DNA of 24,461 nt from Stigonema ocellatum SAG 48.90 = DSM 106950 (GTDB taxonomy: Bacteria > Cyanobacteriota > Cyanobacteriia > Cyanobacteriales > Nostocaceae): NCBI GenBank assembly GCA_016903675.1, contig JADQBA010000131.1, positions 1-24,461 on the forward strand. Reading direction: 5' to 3'. Shown piece after piece: positions 15,605 through 23,945 of the stretch. Position numbers and translations under genes: made by a program. Position 1 is the stretch's first letter; every line of letters starts with the position of its first letter. Under the pieces are notes generated by a model, which was not told where the DNA came from, did not search any database, and worked only from the letters and a program-made list of their open reading frames with translations.

Positions 15605-16888
15605 ATGAACAAACAACCTCTTCGCATCGCGGTTTTTACAGGATTGTATGCTCCCTTTTTAACTGGGGTTTCCGTCGCAGTACATCAGAGAGTTCGGTGG
15701 TTACTACAGCAGGGACATGAAGTCTTTCTCATCCACCCTCAAATCAACCATCAGTACCCAAAAAATGTTGGCAAACGTCCCATGGCTGGGCTAAGTGAGT
15801 TACAATCTTTCCCAAACTTCTCCCATTATGCATTCCCAACACAGCCCCTCATATTCTACAAGTCTCTTCCCCAACCATTGAATTATCGGCATTGGAGTGA
15901 TACCGATTTACTGAAAGGGTTCGGGCCAGACATTGTCGTCGTTGAAGAAGCAGCGCAGATGAGAGGGATCTACTCACTTTTTCTTCAAGGTTATGGTCGC
16001 CCCATCGCTGTAGAATACGCAAAGCAAACAGGTACCCCAACAATATCTCTTTTCCACACCGATATCGTTGCCTACATCCAATATTACTTAGGAAATCAAA
16101 TCTTCAGCTTGATTCGTCCCATCATTCCCACTTTAATCAAGCAGTTCAGTGAAGCTTATGATGCTAGTTTCTTTTCTTCTCGAGAACAACTGGCTAAGTA
16201 CACACAGATGAAATGTCAACGCAGCGAATATCTTCCTTATCAAGGAGTCGATTGCCAAAAATTTAATCCCGCAAATATCAGCTACAACCCCATTCCCAAC
16301 GACCACAGACCAACCCTCCTTTTTGTCGGACGCATCACCCCAGAAAAAAATGTCATGCAACTCCTAGATGCATATCCCATCATCGCCGCCAAAATTCCTG
16401 ACGTTCATCTGGTCATTGTTGGGAGCGGTCCTATGGATGAGGAATTCCGTCGGCGTGCTGAAAAGTTTTCTGGTATTACCGTGTGGGGTGAGTCTCATGG
16501 TACAGAACTTTTAGGCTGGTTTGCACGTGCCGACGTATTTGTCAACCCCTCCGTCACCGAAAACTTTTGCACCACAAATAACGAAGCACTGGCGTCTGGA
16601 ACCCCAGTTGTTGCAGCCCTTGCACCCTCAACCGCTGAGCAGGTATCCCCAGGGAGCAATGGCTTTTTAGCAGAACCCAACAACCCAACAGATTTTGCTA
16701 ACAAGGTCATCGCGATTCTAGAAAATCCCGCTCTTAAAAAAGAAATGTCTCAACAGGCTCGTCTTTCCATACTCGAATTTGATTGGTCAACATGTATGGA
16801 AAAATTTGAGAACAAACTTTACGAGATAGTTCAAGCTCGATCTGCCAAAAAACTGACCCTCGGCGACATCAGGGAACATAAAAATTAA
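15605..16888 (+). CDS. hglT: HglT, heterocyst glycolipid glycosyltransferase (GT4 family)
   Basis: 427-residue GT-B fold glycosyltransferase. The N-terminal half has the usual start (LRIAVFTGLYAPFLTGVSVAV) and a FHTD segment. The C-terminal half has LLFVGRITPEKN, VHLVIVGSGP, and the donor-binding region with SVTENFCTTNNEALASGTPVVA, where the acidic and Glu residues of the retaining E-x7-E motif lie. In PCC 7120, HglT (all5341) adds glucose to the fatty alcohol aglycone to form the main heterocyst glycolipid. Family and position both match. I chose the ATG at 15605 because the 52 upstream in-frame codons fall in palindromes and low-complexity sequence. A different lipid or polysaccharide glycosyltransferase is possible but less likely in this context. 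Confidence 0.82.
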   Translation: MNKQPLRIAVFTGLYAPFLTGVSVAVHQRVRWLLQQGHEVFLIHPQINHQYPKNVGKRPMAGLSELQSFPNFSHYAFPTQPLIFYKSLPQPLNYRHWSDTDLLKGFGPDIVVVEEAAQMRGIYSLFLQGYGRPIAVEYAKQTGTPTISLFHTDIVAYIQYYLGNQIFSLIRPIIPTLIKQFSEAYDASFFSSREQLAKYTQMKCQRSEYLPYQGVDCQKFNPANISYNPIPNDHRPTLLFVGRITPEKNVMQLLDAYPIIAAKIPDVHLVIVGSGPMDEEFRRRAEKFSGITVWGESHGTELLGWFARADVFVNPSVTENFCTTNNEALASGTPVVAALAPSTAEQVSPGSNGFLAEPNNPTDFANKVIAILENPALKKEMSQQARLSILEFDWSTCMEKFENKLYEIVQARSAKKLTLGDIREHKN

Positions 16889-16907
16889 TCTTATGTTCCG
16901 TTAAAAA

Positions 16908-16979
16908 CCACAGATTTATCTGCGTTCATCTGCGTACCCTCCGGGAAGCAGCCCTTGGGGCGTCTACATCTGCGGTTCA
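16908..16979. repeat. Dispersed repeat, copy 1 (ATCTGCGTTCATCTGC type)
   Basis: Contains ATCTGCGTTCATCTGCG and ends CATCTGCGGTTC. A related copy in the same orientation lies at 18478-18582, on the other side of the TPR gene. Between the shared ends the two copies differ. Confidence 0.6.
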
Positions 16980-16994
16980 TTAACCCCCTATAAC

Positions 16995-18218
16995 CTATTT
17001 CCCCGACGCTTTTTGTATCTGTTGAGTAAAGTAAGGCTCATTATACTTCAATTGTTGGGCTAATTCCAGCCCCTTTTGAAAAGCCAAGAGTGCTTGTGCA
17101 TTGTCTTTGCGTTCCAATTGCATCTGCCCAATTTGGTCGTAGGCTTTCATCAAACCGTAAAAGTCTCCGGCTAACTCTTCTGTCTTTATCAAAATTTGGC
17201 TAGTTTGTAAAGCCTCTTCTATTTGTTTTTGAGAACGGTACAGCGCAATTAACTTCTCCAAAGCTTCACTTGCACGCACATACTGCTGCAATTCCCAAGC
17301 GGTAGTATATGCTTGTTGATAGTTTTTGAAAGCCTCTTGCACAAGGCTGGGATTTTTATTGGCTAGGGATTCGTAATCAGCAGCGATCGCCATCTTCAAT
17401 GCAGGTAACTGGGTCAGATTGTTTTGCTGCTGGTAGATTATTGCTAGCTGATTACGGACCTTGAGTGACTGCTGTGGTAATTTTGCCTGCCCATAAATGT
17501 AAGCTAACTGTTCTAGATATGTCACATCATTCTGGCCATCGCCCTTTGAGTCAGCTAATTTCAACAACTGCTCATATATTGCAGCAGCGGCTGGGTAATC
17601 AAACCAACTGAGATTGAGTTCTCCAATGGTCTTGAGAGTTTCTACAACTGCTGCTGCATCACCATCCATTCTTTCTAGTGTGAGAATTTGGTTATAAACT
17701 TCAAGGGCAAGTTTGGGCGATCGCACTTGTTGGTAAGCTTGACCTAGAGCTTGCAAAAGTGGTAAACCTGCTTGATTTTGAGATTGAGCCTGCTTTTGAA
17801 TAGCTTGCAATCGCTGAGTAATATACTGCACCTCTTTGCGCTCATTTTGACGCCACGCGATTTCACCCACTCGCGACAGTGCTTGTACCTCATTTAATAA
17901 ACCCAAAAAGCGGCGCAAACGCAGTTCCCGGTTCCAAATATCAAACGCTGCTTCCCTGTTCCCTGCTTGTAGTTCAGCCGCAGCTTGCTGATTCAACTCA
18001 GAAAGCGCCGCCTCCAACCTTTGACTTTCTTCCACAGTCAACGGCTTCTTTGCGGGTGATGGTGGTAACAAGGGATCGGGCGTGGTAATATCTAGCGGAT
18101 TAGGGGGAAACTTATCAGGCTGTTTAGGCTGTTTACTTGCTGCCAAACTCAACGAACTCCAAAGGAAGCAGAAAGTAACAGTGGCAGTAATAGCAACAAT
18201 AGCACGCCGTAATATCAT
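16995..18218 (-). CDS. Exported tetratricopeptide-repeat protein
   Basis: The 407-residue protein starts at the ATG at 18218, which gives a clear signal peptide (MILRRAIVAITATVTFCFLW, cleavage near SLAAS at about 24-28). An in-frame ATG 34 codons upstream would bury the signal and is rejected. A Pro-rich spacer with repeated Pro-Asp/Pro-Leu follows (about 30-55). The rest is helical, with several TPR-like pairs, for example around QALGQAYQQVRSPKLALEVY, IGELNLSWFDYPAAAAIYEQ and IGQMQLERKDNAQALLAFQK. TPR proteins act as interaction scaffolds; the partner is unknown. It lies between hglT and cpcT, converging with hglT and divergent from cpcT. Confidence 0.82.
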   Translation of the reverse strand: MILRRAIVAITATVTFCFLWSSLSLAASKQPKQPDKFPPNPLDITTPDPLLPPSPAKKPLTVEESQRLEAALSELNQQAAAELQAGNREAAFDIWNRELRLRRFLGLLNEVQALSRVGEIAWRQNERKEVQYITQRLQAIQKQAQSQNQAGLPLLQALGQAYQQVRSPKLALEVYNQILTLERMDGDAAAVVETLKTIGELNLSWFDYPAAAAIYEQLLKLADSKGDGQNDVTYLEQLAYIYGQAKLPQQSLKVRNQLAIIYQQQNNLTQLPALKMAIAADYESLANKNPSLVQEAFKNYQQAYTTAWELQQYVRASEALEKLIALYRSQKQIEEALQTSQILIKTEELAGDFYGLMKAYDQIGQMQLERKDNAQALLAFQKGLELAQQLKYNEPYFTQQIQKASGK

Positions 18219-18601
18219 GTCCGGTTGAATACTTATTATTAGGACTGACGCGGGGACGCAGTGACACGGGGACGCGGAGAGGTTTTTATGATCAGCAATT
18301 AAACGGACTTGATATAACATCGAAATCTAAGGAGAGTAAGGGAATGAGGTAGTTTGTTGGTACTTCTTTGGTAAGACAACCAACAACCTTATTTGACGAA
18401 ATTCCCCAAAAAATTCTCCTAACAAAAGTACCACCATAAAGCTCATAAACTCCTGTGATATAATCTATAGTTTGACAAACCACTGATACACACAGATCGA
18501 AGAGACTTTCATCTGCGTTCATCTGCTCCGAAGTTCTGATCGCCGGAAGCCGGCGCTCAGACTTCTCTCCATCTGCGGTTCAAAATCCTAAAATCACTAT
18601 A
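18219..18601. other. Divergent region between TPR gene and cpcT
   Basis: About 380 bp with no supportable gene. Near 18241-18280 is a short repeat of GACGCGGGGACGCAG type. A TATAAT-like box occurs near 18455-18460 on the plus strand, without a clear -35. The second copy of the ATCTGCG repeat is at about 18478-18582. It should hold the cpcT promoter. Confidence 0.45.
18478..18582. repeat. Dispersed repeat, copy 2 (ATCTGCGTTCATCTGC type)
   Basis: Shares CATCTGCGTTCATCTGC and CATCTGCGGTTC with the copy at 16908-16979, in the same orientation. The middle is different and carries a hairpin around GCCGGAAGCCGGC. Confidence 0.6.
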
Positions 18602-19192
18602 ATGACACATTCTACCGACATTGCTACCTTAGCTCGCTGGATGGCAGCTGATTTCAGCAATCAAGAACAAGCATTTGAAAACCCGCCTTTTTTTGCCCAC
18701 ATTCGTGTATGCATACGTCCCCTTCCCTTAGAACTATTATCAGGAGTAAGTTTGTATTTAGAACAAGCTTATGACTACGCGCTAAACGACCCCTATCGTG
18801 TACGGGTGTTAAAATTGATCAACGTAGGGGATCACATCGAAATCGAAAACTACAGCCTGAAAGAAGAACAACAGTTCTACGGAGCATCCCGTGACACTCA
18901 ACGCCTGAAAGCCTTAACCAACGACCAGTTAGAAAAACTTCCAGGCTGTACATTTATTGTAGAGTGGACAGGTCATAGCTTTAAAGGCAAGGTTGAACCA
19001 GGAAAAGGCTGTATTGTGTTTCGCAAAGGGCAAAAGACCTATCTGGATAGTGAATTTGAGATTGACGCAGAAAAATTTATTAGCCATGACCGAGGACGCA
19101 ACCCCGAAACCGATGAGCATATTTGGGGAGCGATCGCCGGACCATTTCACTTTGTCCGGTGGGCTAGTTTTGCCGATGAGGTGAAGGTTTGA
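18602..19192 (+). CDS. cpcT: CpcT/CpeT-family phycobiliprotein chromophore lyase
   Basis: The 196-residue protein belongs to the CpcT/CpeT lyase family, which attaches phycocyanobilin to a conserved Cys near position 153-155 of phycocyanin and phycoerythrocyanin beta subunits. Family landmarks are LARWMAADFSNQEQAF at the start, HIRVCIRPLPLELLSGVSLYLEQAYDY, PYRVRVLKL, LPGCTFIVEW, KGCIVFRKG and the closing WGAIAGPFHFVRW. Length is typical for the family. In PCC 7120 the characterised CpcT is All5339, two genes from hglT (all5341) as I recall, which matches the order here with the TPR gene between. It acts in the cytoplasm during phycobilisome assembly and has no evident functional link to glycolipids. 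Confidence 0.9.
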   Translation: MTHSTDIATLARWMAADFSNQEQAFENPPFFAHIRVCIRPLPLELLSGVSLYLEQAYDYALNDPYRVRVLKLINVGDHIEIENYSLKEEQQFYGASRDTQRLKALTNDQLEKLPGCTFIVEWTGHSFKGKVEPGKGCIVFRKGQKTYLDSEFEIDAEKFISHDRGRNPETDEHIWGAIAGPFHFVRWASFADEVKV

Positions 19193-19763
19193 AGTCGCCA
19201 TTAGGGATTGGCTTCGAGTTCTTCCCACCTCACCACTCCCCAGTCCCCAATTCAAGCATCTGCTACATCCGCCCTTGCCATTCCGCGCAATATATGCTAC
19301 TGCAATCCTATTTAATATCCGGACTTGGGGGACAAGGAGGACTTGGGGGACTTGGGAGAGGTTTTTATGAAAATCGGGTAGGGGGTAGGGTGTGGGGTGT
19401 GGGGGAGGGGGAGCTTTCTTGAGCTTTCTTGAGCTTTCTTGAGCAAGGGGAGAAAGAATTATTGCTCAATAACTCAATAACTCAATAACTCAATAACTCA
19501 TTTTCCTCCCCTGCCTCCCCTGCCCCCCCTGCCTCCCCCTCCCCCACACCCTACACCCCACACCCCACACCCTGTTTCAGTAATTCCTGCGCGGATTGCT
19601 ATAGTGGTGCTTTTGAAGCGCGTACCTAAGTTGAGTAAAAAAGGCAAATTAAGCATTTTCATTTTGTCGTTTGAATGTTATGATATATAAAATACGGATA
19701 CTTACTGGTTTAGCTGCTTAAATAGCTATATACAGAAGTCCAAGCTAGCCATAGCTTAACAAT
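19193..19763. other. Repeat-rich region between cpcT and tRNA-Cys
   Basis: About 570 bp, mostly low complexity: a short STRR (about 19229-19250), a GGACTTGGGG-type tandem (about 19320-19360), the composite repeat at 19375-19572, then about 190 bp of ordinary AT-rich sequence that should contain the tRNA promoter. No gene is supported. Confidence 0.6.
19375..19572. repeat. Composite repeat: inverted G-rich/C-rich arms around two tandem arrays
   Basis: A G-rich arm (19375-19412, GGGTGTGGGG-type) is matched by a complementary C-rich arm (about 19531-19572). Between them lie GAGCTTTCTT repeated three times (19411-19440), CAATAACT repeated about 4.5 times (about 19466-19500), and an 8-9-nt CCTGCCTCCC array (about 19505-19535). 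The strand asymmetry of the arms could favour hairpin or G-rich structures. Confidence 0.75.
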
Positions 19764-19834
<71 letters not shown>

Positions 19835-19856
19835 TTAAGAAAATATAAGCATTTCG

Positions 19857-19877
19857 GGGCTTGAAAGCCCTTTTTTA
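19857..19877 (+). terminator. Intrinsic terminator of the tRNA-Cys gene
   Basis: The stem GGGCT/AGCCC with loop TGAA is followed at once by a run of six T residues. It lies 23 bp after the tRNA 3' end. Confidence 0.75.
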
Positions 19878-19952
19878 TTGGCTGTTCAAAGCCTTGTTTT
19901 CAAAGCTTTGGGAAATTTTTGGGGTTATTTTGGGTAGTTTGGGTAAACAACT

Positions 19953-20053
19953 GGGGTAAAACTGGGGTAAAAATGTAAGGTAGAGGTTTTTACCCCAATA
20001 GAGATTTTTGGGGTAAAACTGGGGTAAAGTGGAAGGATAAAGGTGTTTACCCC
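19953..20053. repeat. GGGGTAAA site cluster next to the integrase remnant
   Basis: Four direct copies of GGGGTAAA start at 19953, 19964, 20010 and 20021, as two pairs each with an 11-bp step (one helical turn). Two inverted copies, TTTACCCC, lie at 19989-19996 and 20046-20053. The copies are usually preceded by ACT. This arrangement between a tRNA gene and an integrase fragment resembles arm-type recombinase sites, but binding is inferred. Confidence 0.6.
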
Positions 20054-20127
20054 AATTAATTAACCTAAATGCTTGCTGTGATTGGGCACTTAAGAGTCAG
20101 CTAATTGACTCAAATCCCTTTCAAAGT

Positions 20128-20388
20128 ATGGCAAAAGACATTCAGATACCAAAGTCAGAATCGGCAGAATATGAAATCAATCCCTTTACTAAAGAAGAAC
20201 GGGATAGCATCATTCAAGCATTTGAGGAAAGCAAGTTCTACAGCTACTATGCTCCTTTAGTCAAATTTTTATTTTTTACTGGATGCAGACCATCAGAAGC
20301 GATCGCTCTACAATGGAAGCATATTAGTGATAAATTCATTACCATCGTCCGGGCAGCAGATTTCCTGGCTTTCGTCTATCATCCCTGA
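20128..20388 (+). pseudogene. Truncated tyrosine-recombinase (phage-type integrase) remnant
   Basis: The 86-residue frame preserves only the start of a tyrosine recombinase catalytic domain. NPFTKEERDSIIQAFEES leads to FLFFTGCRPSEAIALQWKHI (48-67), where Arg54 is the first catalytic Arg. The N-terminal core-binding domain and the later HxxR and Tyr motifs are missing. After about residue 70 the sequence departs from the family and reaches a stop. It is therefore a fragment, with both ends lost. Lying about 290 bp after tRNA-Cys in the same orientation, it marks a former integration event. Downstream frames (to 20583) contain dispersed repeat DNA and are not convincingly coding. Confidence 0.8.
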
Positions 20389-20802
20389 TTGCAAACCCAC
20401 AGGCAAAGGCGAACACCTCAGGATACCCTAACTATCTTCTTTGATACCTACATCTTTGGAACAAATCCTGATCGTAGGGTGGGCACTGCCCACCAGCCCT
20501 CCCACTCGAAAATACAAGATGTCGGAAGTGAGAAACCCCAAGACAGCGAAAACATTTATTATTCTGATATTTTTTCACCATAACCTATGCTACACATAAA
20601 TACTTTAACCATAGTTTTCAATAAATTTATCAATTAGTACAAAAAAAAACTCATTGACTTTTTGGACAAATAGTGAAATTGTCAATTTTATCCTGAGTTT
20701 CCATAAGCCACAGAAATATGTTTACTGCATCACACAAGCACATAACAAATGTTTTTTGTTATTCTTTTTCAAAGAGCTAAGCAAGGCAATTGATGGATAA
20801 CT

Positions 20803-20924
20803 GTTCAGGGGGGGCAACCAGAGAATGAGGCTATAGGCGATTTTATCGAATGATTTAGCATCGATTCCTCTTTGATTTGGTCTGATGGTGCCCTAAACCC
20901 TACTAACGTCATACCCCCCTGAAC
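20803..20924. mobile_element. Possible MITE-like element with 12-bp terminal inverted repeats
   Basis: GTTCAGGGGGGG (20803-20814) and ACCCCCCTGAAC (20913-20924) are reverse complements at 11 of 12 positions and bound a 122-bp non-coding core. No target-site duplication is obvious, so it may be a decayed element or a chance pairing. Confidence 0.4.
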
Positions 20925-20978
20925 GCTTACTATTTGCTTAACTGTCTTAAGTACTGTTGCATTTTTTTTGTGAAGGTG

Positions 20979-21095
20979 AGATTATTTGTAGGATAAAATT
21001 CAAAGGATGTTTTCAAAGTACGGGGTGTTGTAAGAAAGCTCACAAGGCTAATGGCGGAAATGTGTAGAATAGCAGTCTGGATGGATGGAGGATAT
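20979..21095 (+). repeat. Direct repeat A, copy 1 (about 117 bp)
   Basis: Nearly identical to 21525-21640, same orientation, 546 bp apart. The best-conserved core is GGTGTTGTAAGAAAGCTCAC followed by AAGGCTAATG, ending GGATGGATGGAGGATAT. Differences are scattered and do not favour third codon positions, so the repeat is probably not coding. Confidence 0.85.
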
Positions 21096-21524
21096 ACAAC
21101 CACGACTCAGTACCCGATGGTCTCAGCCCTTGTCTGCCTTCTCGGGAACGCCGCAGAACAATATGTGGGCAGTCAGCCGCTGCTCCTGAAGGAAACACAC
21201 TCGCGTAAGCCCTTGCGGGCACGCTACGCGAACGGGTTCTTCAAAAGTCAAGGAAAAATCAGGAGTTTGAGCGATAGCTAGATCCTAGTGCGTATAATTG
21301 GAAGCACTCATTTAAGCAATTGCTCAACCTTTGCGTGAGGTGGTAATTAGAACCATCATCAGCCCCCGTAGGGCCTTCCGGCATTGCGCCCCTACAAGTC
21401 GGAAACGACCATTATCCTTTGACCAATATGATGGTCAATTTCTACATTACGTAAGTCCTAATTATTTTTTTAAATCAGTCATATTATGGACTTCAGATGT
21501 GTTATAAGTTACAATAAGCCGAAA

Positions 21525-21640
21525 AGATACTTTGTAAGTTAAAGTTCAAAAGATGTTTTAAAATAGGCGGTGTTGTAAGAAAGCTCACAAGGCTAATGGG
21601 GGAAATCTGTAGAATAGCAGCTAGGATGGATGGAGGATAT
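21525..21640 (+). repeat. Direct repeat A, copy 2 (about 116 bp)
   Basis: Second copy of the repeat at 20979-21095. It ends immediately before a GGAGG (21641-21645) and about 160 bp before the chorismate lyase start, so it lies where a promoter or leader of the operon would be expected. Confidence 0.85.
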
Positions 21641-21654
21641 GGAGGAAAAACTTT

Positions 21655-21789
21655 ATGCGATCGCTTAGCGTGCGCTTGGCACTTAGGGTAATGGATATGT
21701 TTCGTTGGAAAGTTGAAATTGTCCTCAGACTTTTGGAGAAAAAGGGTTTCGTTCTAAGCAAGACAAGAATAGTAAAAACTTACGTATAA
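21655..21789 (+). CDS. Possible small ORF / leader peptide (44 aa)
   Basis: An ATG at 21655 lies 9 nt after a good Shine-Dalgarno (GGAGG, 21641-21645) and opens a 44-codon frame rich in basic and hydrophobic residues (it includes WKVEIVLRLLEKKGFVL). It ends 13 bp before the chorismate lyase start. It matches no family I know. It starts with a HIP1 octamer and may be a leader peptide, a remnant gene, or chance. The strong ribosome-binding site is the only real support. Confidence 0.3.
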   Translation: MRSLSVRLALRVMDMFRWKVEIVLRLLEKKGFVLSKTRIVKTYV

Positions 21790-21802
21790 TTTCAGGTAAA
21801 AA

Positions 21803-22342
21803 ATGCAGATAACATTGAGAAATAGACATATTGATCCGCTTAATCTAAGTCCTTTTCAAAGAATTTTACTAACAACTGATGGCACGTTAACAGAAATATT
21901 AGAAGCTTATTTGTTGGAAAAAATTCAGTTAATCAAATTATCAGAAGAATTAGTCAACATTACAAAATCTATTCCTGCTTTAGAGTTGGATATTGGAACT
22001 CAAGTAATGGAGAGAAAAATATTATTACAAGGCAAGATTAGCCTAAATAATTTTATTTACGCTGAATCCATAATTGTACCTGAAAGACTAGATACCAATT
22101 TGAAGTCTAGACTAATCCAATCGCAGGAACCAATGGGTAGGCTCTGGTTAGAACATAAACTTGAGACATTTAAAGAAATAATCGATTCAGCTATAGAAAC
22201 GGCTGAGGACTTATCTGAGTTTTTTAATATAGCAAGAGAAGACAAAATGCTTTCTCGTACTTATCGAGTTTTTTCTAACAAAAAGCCTATAATAAAGATT
22301 ACAGAAAAATTTCCCGAAAGCTATTTTTTGAAAAAAATTTAA
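21803..22342 (+). CDS. DUF98/Ycf21-type chorismate lyase
   Basis: 179-residue protein of the chorismate pyruvate-lyase family that includes cyanobacterial Ycf21 and mycobacterial Rv2949c. These convert chorismate to 4-hydroxybenzoate and pyruvate in the cytoplasm. Landmarks are LSPFQRILLTTDGTLTEILEAYL (15-37), VMERKILLQG (68-77), YAESIIV (86-92), MGRLWLEHKLETFKEI (111-126) and the end SRTYRVFSNKKPIIKITEKFPESYF. Length is typical. Cyanobacteria also need one such enzyme for plastoquinone, but this copy sits next to an adenylating ligase and a carrier protein, which points to an accessory pathway. It is AT-richer than the hgl genes. A TATAAT occurs 12 nt before the ATG, and the ribosome-binding site is weak. 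Confidence 0.85.
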   Translation: MQITLRNRHIDPLNLSPFQRILLTTDGTLTEILEAYLLEKIQLIKLSEELVNITKSIPALELDIGTQVMERKILLQGKISLNNFIYAESIIVPERLDTNLKSRLIQSQEPMGRLWLEHKLETFKEIIDSAIETAEDLSEFFNIAREDKMLSRTYRVFSNKKPIIKITEKFPESYFLKKI

Positions 22343-22403
22343 TTTGGAAGTTATAAAATTATTTTCAGCATACAAAGGAAATTGCTAATATATTGAGGTA
22401 AGA

Positions 22404-23945
22404 ATGTTAGAAAAAAGAATTGTTGAGATTGTCAAAAAATATCCGGAAAAAACTGCTATCGCTTATGATAAATTAAGGATTAGCTATCAAGAACTTTATG
22501 CTGATATCCAACATTTAAGTAACCATCTAAGAATAACTGGTATCGTACTAGGTGACTGCATAGCGTTAATTTTGCCTAACAGCCCAGAATTTGCGATCGC
22601 CTTTTATGCTACTGCTAAACTGAATGCTATAGTTTTGCCAATAAATCCCCTTCTCAAAGAAGAAGAACTCAGCTACTACATCATCGACAGCAATGCTAAG
22701 GCAATTATTACCAATAGTTATGGGGCAGATATTAGTCGTAAAATCATCTCAAAGATAGACAAAAAAATAGAATTAATTGTCCTTGATGATACTTGTCTAG
22801 TTACTAAAAAAGTAGATAACTTAATAATTACAGAAAACACCTCCCCGTTTAAAGGAGATGTGCTTTATCAATACTCCTCTGGTTCTACGGGTAGACCTAA
22901 AAGAGTGTGTAGAACCCAAGAGAATTTAGAGCACGAAGTTATAAACTTTACCGAGACTATTAATATATCTCCAACAGATAATATTTTATGTATAGTGCCA
23001 CTGTATCACGCACATGGATTAGGAAATTGCTTGTTAGCTGCTATACATAATGGCGCAACTCTGGTGATTTTAGAACAAGTCTCACATCAAGGAAAAACCA
23101 TTGAAGTGCCATTTGTTTTTAGACGTTCGACGGTATTAGAACTTATAGAAAAAGAGAAAATTACTATCTTACCTGCTGTTCCTTATATTTTTAACACTCT
23201 AGCAGAAACACCAGATGACACTCAATTTGATGTTTCCACACTGAAACTATGCTTTTCCGCAGGTAACTTTTTATCAAAAGAGATTTTTGATAAATTTCTT
23301 CAGAGATTTGGCATTCCGGTGAGACAACTTTATGGCTGTACAGAAGCTGGTTCTATTGCGATTAATCTAGATAAAGACTTAAAAACCACCTATGATTCTG
23401 TAGGTTTGCCTTTAAAAAATATTGACATTAAAATTATTGATGATGCCGGAAAAGAACTACCAACTGGAAGTATTGGAGAGATAGTCATCAAAAGTCAAGC
23501 ACTGACTAAAGGATATTGTAATAAACCAGAACTAAATCAACAGGTATTTCAAGATGGCTCGTTTTTAACTGGTGATTTAGGCAAGAAAGATGAAGTAGGG
23601 CGTGTATATATTACTGGTAGAAAACAAATATTCATTGATACAGGAGGACACAAAGTTGATCCACTAGAAATAGAAAACATCCTCATAACTCATAATCAGG
23701 TTAAAGAAGCAGTTGTTGTTGGCATCAAAGGCTTGTATGCTGGAGAAATAATTAAGGCTGTCATTGTACCTCAAAACAGAGATATTTGTGAGGAGAAAGA
23801 TATTTTATCTTACTGTCAAGACAAGTTAGCTGATTTTAAAATACCGAAGATTATCGAATTTCGTCACGAGATTCCCAAAAGTCCATTAGGTAAAGTATTA
23901 AGAAAGCACTTAGTAGAGAATTTCTCAGAAACTATAAACTCATGA
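22404..23945 (+). CDS. Adenylate-forming aryl/acyl ligase (ANL superfamily), probable 4-hydroxybenzoate activation
   Basis: 513-residue ANL enzyme that activates a carboxylate with ATP and passes it to CoA or a carrier-protein thiol. The core motifs are complete: YSSGSTGRPK (157-166, A3), YGCTEAG (310-316, A5), TGDLG (389-393, A7), ITGRKQIFIDTGGHKVDP (403-420, A8/hinge) and Lys497 in PKSPLGK (A10). Size fits a free-standing ligase, and no carrier domain is fused. It starts 61 bp after the chorismate lyase, with GAGG 5 nt before the ATG, and overlaps the ACP gene by ATGA. The natural reading is that it loads 4-hydroxybenzoate onto the ACP. Substrate choice cannot be read with certainty; a fatty acid or another aryl acid is possible. 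Confidence 0.85.
   Translation: MLEKRIVEIVKKYPEKTAIAYDKLRISYQELYADIQHLSNHLRITGIVLGDCIALILPNSPEFAIAFYATAKLNAIVLPINPLLKEEELSYYIIDSNAKAIITNSYGADISRKIISKIDKKIELIVLDDTCLVTKKVDNLIITENTSPFKGDVLYQYSSGSTGRPKRVCRTQENLEHEVINFTETINISPTDNILCIVPLYHAHGLGNCLLAAIHNGATLVILEQVSHQGKTIEVPFVFRRSTVLELIEKEKITILPAVPYIFNTLAETPDDTQFDVSTLKLCFSAGNFLSKEIFDKFLQRFGIPVRQLYGCTEAGSIAINLDKDLKTTYDSVGLPLKNIDIKIIDDAGKELPTGSIGEIVIKSQALTKGYCNKPELNQQVFQDGSFLTGDLGKKDEVGRVYITGRKQIFIDTGGHKVDPLEIENILITHNQVKEAVVVGIKGLYAGEIIKAVIVPQNRDICEEKDILSYCQDKLADFKIPKIIEFRHEIPKSPLGKVLRKHLVENFSETINS

Larger units (their letters stand above)
20584..21654. other. Gene-poor region before the chorismate lyase operon
   Basis: About 1.07 kb without a supportable gene. 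It holds a 122-bp element with short terminal inverted repeats, a pair of roughly 117-bp direct repeats, and short palindromic repeats around 21200-21235 and 21364-21400. The rest is AT-rich. It separates the integrase remnant from the biosynthetic operon and probably includes the operon's promoter. Confidence 0.55.

Noticed and set aside
18292..18522. 76-codon minus-strand frame upstream of cpcT
   Set aside because: It begins in a dispersed repeat and matches no family pattern; it overlaps the likely promoter region.
20389..20583. 64-codon frame after the integrase remnant
   Set aside because: It contains the GTAGGGTGGGCA dispersed repeat and has no integrase motif; it is probably scrambled non-coding sequence.
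21051..21281. 76-codon frame starting in direct repeat A copy 1
   Set aside because: The equivalent frame in copy 2 diverges and stops soon after the repeat; substitutions do not favour silent positions.
21785..21790. TATAAT as the -10 of the chorismate lyase promoter
   Set aside because: It lies only 12 nt before the ATG and has no good -35 at the right spacing; it would imply a nearly leaderless mRNA.
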